Shown here piece after piece: positions 57,273 to 64,000 of a DNA stretch of 64,000 nucleotides. The notes beneath the pieces are model-generated. The model did no database searches and was not told where the DNA came from. It was given only the letters and a program-made list of their open reading frames with translations. A program made the position numbers and the translations under genes. This stretch comes from an uncultured Oscillibacter sp. (GTDB taxonomy: Bacteria > Bacillota > Clostridia > Oscillospirales > Oscillospiraceae): contig CAJUQM010000004.1 in assembly GCA_910588005.1 (NCBI GenBank), forward strand, positions 28,134 to 92,133, read 5' to 3'. Position 1 is the stretch's first letter. Each line of letters starts with the position of its first letter.

Positions 57273-59252
57273 TCAGGGTAGACGCCCGTAACAGTAAAGA
57301 TGTTGCTGCCAGTAGCTTGAATTAAGGTTCGTGTAACTGATGGGGTCGCCGCAATGCAACATCACGGAATTGCCTACATACAGCCCCACATGGGACACGC
57401 CGGGGGTATCGTAGGTGCCGACGAAAAACACAAGGTCGCCGGGTTTGGCCTGCTCCGCCGTGACAGGGGTGCAGATGTTGTAAAGGCCCTGCGCCGTCAG
57501 GCGGCCCACGTTCCAGCCGGAATGATTGATTACCCAACTGATAAAGCCGGAACAATCAAAGCTGGTGCTGGGTGAGCTGCCGCCCCACACATAGGGATAG
57601 CCCACATACTTATCTGCCTCCGCAATCATGGCCGCAAAGGTTTCATCCTCCAAAGCCTCCGGGGGGATTTCGTAATAGGTCGGCTCCTTGACGGTGGAAG
57701 CGTTGGGGTAGCTGCCAGAGGGGAACAGGTCGGGCCGGTTGCCTAACGTCTGCATATAGGCGGCGTAGAAGCTCAACTGTTCCTCGTCCATAATGGAAAC
57801 AGGCAGGTGGGACAGGTCGTTGTTTACCAGTTTCACGTTGCAGATGTAGTAGGTGTACGGCACTTCCACGGTGTAGGTGTTGCCCTCGCTGTCCGTCCTC
57901 GTTTCGGTGCGGTAGCGGGTTTCCGTTTCAATGGTCTGCGTCAGGGTGTATTGCAGTCCAAACAGCCGGTCAAGGTCGCCCTGTACTTCATCCAGCGTGT
58001 AGGCCCCGCCGTGAAGCGCCGACAGGATAGAGGTCAGCACATAGGGGTCATGGCCGATGTCGTCCAGATCATAGCGGTACTCGTCATAGCCGGGGTGCAG
58101 GCTTTCGTAGTTGTCAAGCTCATGCTGCAAGTCGGCCTCCAACTCCGCGTAGGCAGCTTCGGCTCCCAGCATATCCGCGTCCTCGGACAGATAGGACGTG
58201 GCCGCAAGCCCCGTCCCGGTGCCGCCAAACATGGCGGTGCAGGATTGCAGGCCGCCCATAATCATCAGCAGCAAAAGGCCCACGCCGCCGATCAGCAGCG
58301 CCCCTTTCCAGTGGCGGGCCACAAAGGACGCGGCCTTTTCACTTTTTTGGGCGGCTTTTTTCGCGGCTGCGGCGCTGGCCTGCGCGGTCTTGGCGGCGGC
58401 TCCCGCCGCGCCCTGTGCCGTCTGGCCTGCGGCCCTCGCTGCCTTGGCGTAGTCCCGTTTGATTTTCTGTTTCTGCCAGAACCGGGACACGGGGTTGCTC
58501 ACCGCCTGCGCCAGCTCCGGGTTATCCCGCAAAGATTTCTGGTAGATGTATTCGGCGTTGGCGGCAATGGATTTCCGTTCCGCCTCGGCTGCGGCCCGGT
58601 AGGGTTTGAGCTTATGACGGCGGATGCCGCTGCGGATGGCCTTGCCCGCCTGCCGTTCCGCAAGTTCCTCCCCCTTGTGGCCGCCCTCCACGCCCACGTT
58701 TTCATGCTCGACTTCGTGGATTTTGCCGTGGACGAACAGCCCGGCTTCCTGAACCGGGCGGCTCATGGGGTTGGGCTTTAGCTGGGGCGCGGGCTTCTCC
58801 ACCTTATCAAAGCGCAGCTTGGTCTTGGCCCTGCCGGATGCCTCGTCATAGACGGTTTCCTTGGTGACGACGCGCTTTTTCGGCAGCGCGTCTTTGGCGG
58901 CGTCCAGTTTATCCGCCTGTTTTTCTGCCTTGCGGACGTACTTGGAAAGCTGGGGGTCAGCCCGTTCTGCGGCGGTAAATTGCAGCCGGGAAGATGGCCG
59001 GTGCAGGGCTTCGCCTGCCTCCGTCACCACGTCCCCGGCGTCCTTGGCCGCCTGTTTCGCCTTGTGGCGGTCGCGGATGTCCCCGGCCCGTTCCAGTACC
59101 TTTTCCGCAGCGCCGCCCGGCTCGGCGGTATATTCCTGCTCGGCCTCCCGGCTGGACACGTTGACGCTCTCGCCGGTGGTCTGGTTATCCAGCGTCAGCC
59201 CGTCGCGGGTCATGCGCTGCGTCACCTTGTCACGGGGTTTTAGTGGCTTCAC
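57273..59252 (-). CDS. Conjugation cell-wall hydrolase with C-terminal C40 (NlpC/P60) peptidase
   Basis: 659 residues from GTG 59252 (AAAGGAGG 9 nt upstream). A long basic cytoplasmic region (about 1-310), one helix (ALLIGGVGLLLLMIMGGLQS, about 315-334), an extracellular spacer and a C-terminal NlpC/P60 domain with FDCSGFISWVINHSGW (catalytic Cys) and GVSHVGLYVGNSVMLHCG (His). It plays the part of Tn916 Orf14/CwlT, opening peptidoglycan for the channel. Confidence 0.88.
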   Translation of the reverse strand: MKPLKPRDKVTQRMTRDGLTLDNQTTGESVNVSSREAEQEYTAEPGGAAEKVLERAGDIRDRHKAKQAAKDAGDVVTEAGEALHRPSSRLQFTAAERADPQLSKYVRKAEKQADKLDAAKDALPKKRVVTKETVYDEASGRAKTKLRFDKVEKPAPQLKPNPMSRPVQEAGLFVHGKIHEVEHENVGVEGGHKGEELAERQAGKAIRSGIRRHKLKPYRAAAEAERKSIAANAEYIYQKSLRDNPELAQAVSNPVSRFWQKQKIKRDYAKAARAAGQTAQGAAGAAAKTAQASAAAAKKAAQKSEKAASFVARHWKGALLIGGVGLLLLMIMGGLQSCTAMFGGTGTGLAATSYLSEDADMLGAEAAYAELEADLQHELDNYESLHPGYDEYRYDLDDIGHDPYVLTSILSALHGGAYTLDEVQGDLDRLFGLQYTLTQTIETETRYRTETRTDSEGNTYTVEVPYTYYICNVKLVNNDLSHLPVSIMDEEQLSFYAAYMQTLGNRPDLFPSGSYPNASTVKEPTYYEIPPEALEDETFAAMIAEADKYVGYPYVWGGSSPSTSFDCSGFISWVINHSGWNVGRLTAQGLYNICTPVTAEQAKPGDLVFFVGTYDTPGVSHVGLYVGNSVMLHCGDPISYTNLNSSYWQQHLYCYGRLP

Positions 59253-59283
59253 GGCAAATCACCTCCTTTGGCGGCTCTGTGCC

Positions 59284-61695
59284 TCATACCGTGGCCCCCT
59301 CGCCTAACCGGGTCGTCATAATCCTGTAAAGCTGGGTGTTCTGCGGGATGGGGTTCTTAAAGGGCAGGATCACATTCTCGTAAATCAAAAGCCCCTCGCC
59401 GGGTTCCGAATTGTCCACATACCGTAGCTGCTGCGGGGAAATGTTCAGCCGTTCCGCAAGGATTTTCCGGTCGCCGGACGCCTGATTTAACAGGCAGATA
59501 AAGTCGCTGTTCTCCAAAATGTTCTCAATCTCCGGGGAAGAAAGCAGGTCTTTCACGTTCTGCGTGGCCCCTGTCGGGACGCCGCCCCATTTTCGGAACC
59601 GCTTCCAAATCTCGCAGGAAAAGGCTGCCGTCTGTTCCTCCCGCAAAAGCAAGTGGAACTCGTCACAGAAATACCACGTCGCCTTGCCTTGGCTGCGGTT
59701 CTGCGTCACGCGGCCCCAAATCTGGTCTTGGACAATGAGCATCCCCAGCTTTTTGAGCTGCTTGCCTAATTCCTTAATGTCAAAGGCCACAATGCGGTTT
59801 TCGATGTTGACGTTGGTGCGGTGGTTAAACACGTTCAGGCTGCCGTTCACATACAAATCAAGGGCCTGTGCCACCCGGTCGGCCTCCGGGATATGCTGCG
59901 CCACAAGCGCCGCGTGCAAATCCGAAAGGATCGGCATATTCTCCGGCTTGGGGTCTGCCAGATAGGGCCGGTAGATCACCTGCACCGCCCGGTCAATCAC
60001 CGTCTTTTCGATGGCTTCCAGCCCGTTCTTTCCGCCCATGACAAGCTCACAGAACGACAGCACAAAGTCGGATTTTAAGGCCAGCGGGCTTTCATCCTCC
60101 GAATAATTCAGGTTGATGTCCAGCGGGTTCACATAGGATTTGCTGGTGGGTGACAGCTTTACCACCTGTCCGTGAAGCCGCTGCACAAGGGGGTAATACT
60201 CGGCCTCCGGGTCACAGATATACACGTCGTCCTGCGTACAGAGGAACACGCTCAAAATCTCGGATTTGCAGCTCATGGACTTGCCGCTGCCGGGCGTCCC
60301 CAGCTTCAAACCGTTGGGGCAGCGCGCCCGTTTTCTGTCCAGCATAATCATGTTGCCGGTCTTGGCGTTGATGCCGTAATACATGGCGTTGCCGCCCTGA
60401 AAAAGCTCCTGCGTCACGAACGGGACGAACACGGCCACGCTGGAAGTCGTCAAAGAACGCTCGATTTTGATGTGGCTGGCCCCCAGCGGCAGGCTGCTCA
60501 TAAGGCCCTGTTCCTGCTGGTAGTCCAGCCGGACAAGGGAATTGTTGTACTTCTGCGCCACGCCGGAAGCCCAAAAGATTTCGTTCTCCAACTTCTGCCG
60601 GGTGTCGGCGGTGTTCAGCACCAGAAAGGTGATCTGGAACATCCGTTCATTGCGGCTTTGCAGGGTTTTCAAAAGCTCCTTGGCGTCCTGTCCGTAGGTG
60701 GCAAGGTCGCTGGGAAGTATGTCCATGTCATATCCGCTGCGGACGGCCCGTTTCTGCTCCTGTATCTTCATGGCGTCAAGGTCGGTGATCTTCCGCTTGA
60801 CGGTTTTAATGGCCTCCCCTTGGTCAATGGCCTGCACATGGAGATTGACGACAATGCCGTTTTCCGTGTTGAGGAAGTCGGCCAGCATTTCGTCTGACAG
60901 CTCCGGGGAGAGGATTTGCAGGAAGCTCACGGCCCCATACTTGCCGCCCAGCCCGAACATCCGGGCATTACCGAAGCGGAACGAGGACGGGGCAATGAAA
61001 TCCTTGGTGGAAAGCCCCGACGGGGCCAGCCACTTCCAGTCAAAATGAAACGGTTCCCCGTCCGGGTGGAAGATGCTGTGCATGACTTCCAGCCGTTCTT
61101 TCGCGTCCAGCACCCATGCCACGGCCCCCATTGTGCGGAAGTACCCCAGCAGGTCGGTTTCAATCCGGCGCAAGCGGGCGCGGGCCATTTTCAGGCTGTC
61201 GGCCTCAATGGTGAAGGTCAGGAACTTGCGCTTTTGCAGGCCGTTGTTGCCTTTCACAAGCTGGTCTTGCAGGATGCCGGAATACTCGGCCCGGATGTCG
61301 TCGAAGTCGTCCCCCTGCGCCTTGATCTCAAAGCTCTTGGCGTACTGCTTGGGGTCGATTTTGCGGTTGATAAAAGAAAACTGGACGTGGATGGAAGCGT
61401 CCAGATAGTTGTAGAGGTCGCACAGGTTTTCAAAGACAGCGGTTTTCGTGTCGGCCTGCGCGAGCTGATAGCTGATGTCCAGAAATTCAATGCACTTGGA
61501 AAACGTGTTGGCCGTCACCCGGCACACGCCGTCCTGATACATGGCCTCATAGGGGATGCTTTCCTGCGCCGAATGAGGCTTGCCGTCGCCCTTATACTTG
61601 CGGATGATGGCCTGAATTTCTTTCTTTTCGGCGCGGGTGAGTTTTACCGGCGTCTTTGCCTGCGGCTCTTGCTTTTGCTTTTTGGACAATGGCAT
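59284..61695 (-). CDS. virB4: VirB4-type conjugation ATPase
   Basis: 803 residues. Walker A GTPGSGKS about residue 466, Walker B WYFCDEFHLLL about 670, and the C-terminal FICLLNQASGDRKILAERLN. It energises the mating channel from the inner face of the membrane. Its first 104 bases overlap the prgI gene, so the two are translationally linked. Confidence 0.94.
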   Translation of the reverse strand: MPLSKKQKQEPQAKTPVKLTRAEKKEIQAIIRKYKGDGKPHSAQESIPYEAMYQDGVCRVTANTFSKCIEFLDISYQLAQADTKTAVFENLCDLYNYLDASIHVQFSFINRKIDPKQYAKSFEIKAQGDDFDDIRAEYSGILQDQLVKGNNGLQKRKFLTFTIEADSLKMARARLRRIETDLLGYFRTMGAVAWVLDAKERLEVMHSIFHPDGEPFHFDWKWLAPSGLSTKDFIAPSSFRFGNARMFGLGGKYGAVSFLQILSPELSDEMLADFLNTENGIVVNLHVQAIDQGEAIKTVKRKITDLDAMKIQEQKRAVRSGYDMDILPSDLATYGQDAKELLKTLQSRNERMFQITFLVLNTADTRQKLENEIFWASGVAQKYNNSLVRLDYQQEQGLMSSLPLGASHIKIERSLTTSSVAVFVPFVTQELFQGGNAMYYGINAKTGNMIMLDRKRARCPNGLKLGTPGSGKSMSCKSEILSVFLCTQDDVYICDPEAEYYPLVQRLHGQVVKLSPTSKSYVNPLDINLNYSEDESPLALKSDFVLSFCELVMGGKNGLEAIEKTVIDRAVQVIYRPYLADPKPENMPILSDLHAALVAQHIPEADRVAQALDLYVNGSLNVFNHRTNVNIENRIVAFDIKELGKQLKKLGMLIVQDQIWGRVTQNRSQGKATWYFCDEFHLLLREEQTAAFSCEIWKRFRKWGGVPTGATQNVKDLLSSPEIENILENSDFICLLNQASGDRKILAERLNISPQQLRYVDNSEPGEGLLIYENVILPFKNPIPQNTQLYRIMTTRLGEGATV

Positions 61696-62041
61696 TTACC
61701 TCCTTTTCCATTTGGTGCTGCCGCACAAGGGCAGAGTAAGCGTTGTTGGTCTGGTAGGGCCTCTCCTTTGGCTGGATGAAGCTGCACTGGATAATCTGCC
61801 ATACCACCACTTCAAGGGGCTGCCCGTGGCGTTCGTACAGGGCCAGCAGGAAGCCGGGGAGCATGGCGAATACCATAATCAGCGCGGCGGCGCTGGTGGG
61901 GACGCGCCCCCGGATCAACAAAAAAAGCGGGACGCCAACAAGAAGCGCACCGCCAAAACAGATCAGTTGTCGTTTCGTCAGTCCCAGTACCACCTTGGAT
62001 TTCACACGGGTTAAATCCTTGGGTACAGTCACATAAGCCAA
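61592..62041 (-). CDS. PrgI-family transfer protein (VirB3-like)
   Basis: 149 residues with TTG start 62041, GAGGTG just upstream. AYVTVPKDLTRVKSKVVLGL is typical of PrgI; two helices (about 28-43 and 50-68) and a basic C-terminal tail. It corresponds to the VirB3/Tn916 Orf-type membrane partner of VirB4. Confidence 0.85.
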   Translation of the reverse strand: MAYVTVPKDLTRVKSKVVLGLTKRQLICFGGALLVGVPLFLLIRGRVPTSAAALIMVFAMLPGFLLALYERHGQPLEVVVWQIIQCSFIQPKERPYQTNNAYSALVRQHQMEKEVNAIVQKAKARAAGKDAGKTHPRRKERNSGHHPQV

Positions 62042-62067
62042 TCAAATCACCTCGTTTCTTTCAAAAA

Positions 62068-62610
62068 TCAGGTCAGGGTCAGGTCGCTTGTTACCTCGTT
62101 GCCCCACACATCCCAGCCCGGCGTTTTTTGCCGGGCAAACAGCTCCACGCGGGAGAGGTCGCCCGCCAGCTCCACAATCTTGTCACGGGTCACGTCCGGC
62201 TTTTTGCTGTGTTCCTCCACCGGGGAGATAATGAACTGGTGGACACCGGCGCTGTGGCGTTTGGGCTTGCCGCGTTTGGCAAGCAGACAGATTTCCGCAT
62301 TGCCCCGCGTCCAGTAGCCCAGCCCGTAAAACCATGTAGGGCTTTTTTTGTTCCGTTTGAGCCAGACAAAGGCCACGGTCTTAAACTGGAAGCCCCATGC
62401 CTTGATAAGCTGCAAAGCCTCTGGAAGCTGCGGGAACGTGGCCCACAAAAACAGCAGGCAGTCCTTTTTTGCCAGCTTTCCCACTGGCAGGGCGCACAGC
62501 TCGTCAATGCTCATGGTGGGATAGTGATGCTCCGCCGCCCCTGTTCGTTTACACTCATACCGCCACGGCGGATCGGCGTATATGATGTGATATTTCTGCG
62601 GTTCCTCGAT
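62068..62610 (-). CDS. MT-A70-type adenine methyltransferase, start codon unusual
   Basis: About 180 residues if begun at ATC 62610. The catalytic DPPW motif (IIYADPPWRYECKRTGAAE) lies upstream of the first ATG (62514), so that ATG cannot be the start of a working enzyme. Between an in-frame TGA (62640-62638) and DPPW there is AGGAGG but no ATG/GTG/TTG; ATC lies 10 nt after it. LKRNKKSPTWFYGLGYWTRG and CLLAKRGKPKRH are typical of the family. It may methylate adenines to protect the element from restriction. Confidence 0.65.
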   Translation of the reverse strand: MEEPQKYHIIYADPPWRYECKRTGAAEHHYPTMSIDELCALPVGKLAKKDCLLFLWATFPQLPEALQLIKAWGFQFKTVAFVWLKRNKKSPTWFYGLGYWTRGNAEICLLAKRGKPKRHSAGVHQFIISPVEEHSKKPDVTRDKIVELAGDLSRVELFARQKTPGWDVWGNEVTSDLTLT

Positions 62611-62643
62611 AAGTCTTTTTCCTCCTGCGTAAAAATTTCAACG

Positions 62644-63507
62644 TCAATGGGCTGTGAAAACTGCTTTACTGATGCTGCCGGTCTTGAACAGGCAGAAGCA
62701 CAAAAGCACTGTGTAGCCCATGCAGCCCCAGATCGCGCCGGAAATGTCCTCCGCCGTCCCGATTTCCTGTATCAGCACCGCATAGATGCCGACGACAACC
62801 ATAATCAGGAACGCTTGGAAGCCCAGCGCCAAAAGGGATTTCAGATAGTTTTGGCCCATGCCGCGCCACTCCGCGTTTCCCAGCGTGGCAAGGGGGATCG
62901 GCCCCAGCGCGGTCACGGCGTATATTTCAATCATTCTCCCGTAGGTCACAAGGAAAATGCAGATGGATAGAATGTTCATCGTCAGCCCCACAACAAGGGT
63001 CTGGAACCATAAGCCCAGCAACGGCCCAATGTCCATTGCTTCAAGGCGGCTTTCCAGATCGGGGAGCAGCGTGTCAAAGTCAATGCTGGTTTCTCCGATG
63101 ATTACCCCGGCGCTCTGGTTGACGACGGCTTGTGTGGCGTCGAAAACGCCCATGACGATATTCCATGTGTTCGTCACAATGAGGATGGCAAAGGCAGATT
63201 TGAACATCCAGCGAAAGAACATAGAGCTGTCGAAGTCGTGCATATTGTTTTTCTCGACAATCATCTCGATCAGCTCATAGCACATGACAAGGGCAAGGAT
63301 GGCCGCCGCTATGGGGACAATCACCGTTTCGGACAGGGATTGCAGCATACTAAAAATGCCGCCGTTCCATTCCTGCGGCGTCGTCCCCACGTCGGAAGCG
63401 ATTTCCCCGACTTTGGTATTTACCGTGTTGAACAGGCCGGAGAGGTTGCCCATAATGCCGTCAATTAAAATGCCTTTCAGCCAATCCCCAATGAGATCAC
63501 CTATCAT
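62644..63507 (-). CDS. VirB6/TrbL-like membrane protein of the mating channel
   Basis: 287 residues with about six helices (for example VIVPIAAAILALVMCYELIE, NILSICIFLVTYGRMIEIYA, FQAFLIMVVVGIYAVLI). ATG 63507 follows AAAGGAGG. Position between Maff2 and MT-A70/PrgI/VirB4 is the Tn1549 order. Confidence 0.85.
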   Translation of the reverse strand: MIGDLIGDWLKGILIDGIMGNLSGLFNTVNTKVGEIASDVGTTPQEWNGGIFSMLQSLSETVIVPIAAAILALVMCYELIEMIVEKNNMHDFDSSMFFRWMFKSAFAILIVTNTWNIVMGVFDATQAVVNQSAGVIIGETSIDFDTLLPDLESRLEAMDIGPLLGLWFQTLVVGLTMNILSICIFLVTYGRMIEIYAVTALGPIPLATLGNAEWRGMGQNYLKSLLALGFQAFLIMVVVGIYAVLIQEIGTAEDISGAIWGCMGYTVLLCFCLFKTGSISKAVFTAH

Positions 63508-63619
63508 GCGGGTACACCTCCTTTCCCGCGCCCTCCCGGTTCAAACGAGAGGGCGCGGCGGGGATTATTTCAGGTTTCATGCAGCGTCAGAAGTTACGGT
63601 TCGGACAGGGATGGGGCCA
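63508..63619. other. Spacer between the Maff2 remnant and virB6
   Basis: Contains the virB6 ribosome binding site and a GAGGGCGCGG/CGCGCCCTC hairpin (about 63526-63558) that may attenuate readthrough. No gene. Confidence 0.4.
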
Positions 63620-63700
63620 TCAGCCCAGCAGCCCGGACAGCAGGGGAACAAGGGTCAGGCCGATCAGGGCAACCCCACCTCCCGCGACAAGCTGTTTCAT
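63620..63700 (-). pseudogene. 3' remnant of a Maff2-family gene
   Basis: Encodes MKQLVAGGGVALIGLTLV and PLLSGLLG, then a stop: the second helix of the short pilin-like Maff2 protein that precedes virB6 in this ICE family. The expected first half is missing; stops in the same frame lie just upstream of the ATG, and a serine recombinase gene follows within 100 bp. Disruption by insertion is the simplest reading. Confidence 0.65.
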
Positions 63701-63797
63701 CTCAAAGTTAATGAAACAGCCCACGGCGGGCGGCGGCATCCTCAATCAGCATTACCCCGGTTTCTCTGCTGCCCGGGCCTAATGTTGCAATATTCAG

Positions 63798-64000
63798 TTA
63801 TTTCTTGCGGATAATCCTGCGTTTATCCGCTTTATCGTTGAAATTGAAATGGATTTCCACAGTCTGGCGAACAGTCTCGCCGTCTATGTCCTCGTGGATG
63901 ACGATTTTCTGAACAAGCCGGTTCAGCGTCACAGCGTCCAGCTCTTGAATGTCCGCATAGTCCTTGATGATTTCCAGCCAGCGTGTGCTGTCCTCCTGCT
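63798..64000 (-). CDS. Large serine recombinase, C-terminal end (partial)
   Basis: The last 67 codons: DAVTLNRLVQKIVIHEDIDG then VEIHFNFNDKADKRRIIRKK, stop. This is the DUF4368-like C-terminus of TnpX/large serine integrases. The catalytic domain is beyond the window. It should be the integrase of a second element inserted in maff2. Confidence 0.7.
   Translation of the reverse strand, partial: QEDSTRWLEIIKDYADIQELDAVTLNRLVQKIVIHEDIDGETVRQTVEIHFNFNDKADKRRIIRKK

Larger units (their letters stand above)
33440..64000. mobile_element. Tn1549/Tn916-superfamily integrative conjugative element (right end outside the window)
   Basis: Carries a Tn916-type integrase and excisionase at its left end, Tn916 orf7/orf8-like genes, relaxase and MobC, TopB, VirB4, PrgI, VirB6, a C40 peptidase and DUF4315/DUF4366 in the order known for Tn1549-like ICEs. 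The exact left end is not resolved; it must lie between the zinc-ribbon gene stop (33431) and the integrase stop (33680). TraG/VirD4 and the far end are beyond the window. AT-rich blocks (36.9-41.9 kb and 52.5-53.3 kb) look like later cargo. Confidence 0.85.

Overview
The window looks like the chromosome of a GC-rich, low-motility-information Gram-positive anaerobe of the class Clostridia (order Eubacteriales, probably a gut Oscillospiraceae-type bacterium). This is an inference from gene content: NADP-type glutamate dehydrogenase, ThyX, a SleB-type cortex/cell-wall hydrolase, RsiV-like and DUF4367-type ECF sigma modules, PadR-DUF2812 and a Tn1549-type conjugative element. Most genes have strong AGGAGG-type ribosome binding sites and many operon joints are 4-base ATGA overlaps.

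Region 1 (1-30.4 kb) is ordinary core and semi-core chromosome. In order: prfC with a two-component pair behind it; adenine deaminase; a lipoprotein with a nicotinamidase-like hydrolase; an autoregulated PadR-DUF2812 pair; a SleB-like hydrolase; gdhA; an ECF sigma/anti-sigma pair; a TetR-controlled MacAB-like efflux operon; an exonuclease/EndA-like nuclease operon; a GNAT acetyltransferase; a MerR regulator divergent from a choloylglycine-hydrolase-family enzyme plus MATE exporter; a metallophosphoesterase plus ParB-like/BMP fusion; a second ECF module; and thyX.

Region 2 (30.4-33.45 kb) is an integration zone. It holds a ParB/RepA pair of plasmid or ICE type that lacks the ParA expected between them, a tRNA-Ala(GGC), a short DtxR-family regulator, and an AT-rich pair (DUF3781 and a zinc-ribbon protein).

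Region 3 (about 33.45 kb to beyond the right edge) is a Tn1549/Tn916-superfamily integrative conjugative element (ICE). Its integrase and excisionase lie at the left end. Next come a Tn916 orf7/orf8-like sigma factor and HTH pair, then an AT-rich cargo made of an immunity-type ABC transporter (ATPase and two permeases) with a divergent two-component system, as in lantibiotic or cationic-peptide self-protection. A mobilisation module follows (HTH regulator, oriT-like hairpins, MobC, relaxase, cysteine-rich VLP protein), flanked by two copies of a 113-bp repeat with perfect 12-bp inverted ends. The conjugation and anti-restriction block is on the minus strand: a 1972-aa ArdA/ArdC/zincin/YodL protein, TopB, DUF4366, DUF4315, a PAPS-reductase-like protein, a C40 peptidase, VirB4, PrgI, an MT-A70 methylase and VirB6. 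At the right edge the Maff2 gene is cut down to its last 26 codons and is followed by the C-terminus of a large serine recombinase, so a second element seems to be nested inside the ICE.

The observations most worth a second look are: the 113-bp repeats; an inverted second copy of the oriT-like sequence 10.5 kb away; two ICE genes whose conserved N-termini have no ATG/GTG/TTG start; a choloylglycine-hydrolase-like enzyme whose nucleophile Cys sits at codon 5 under a MerR-type 19-bp-spacer promoter; and a cytoplasmic ParB-like/BMP fusion.
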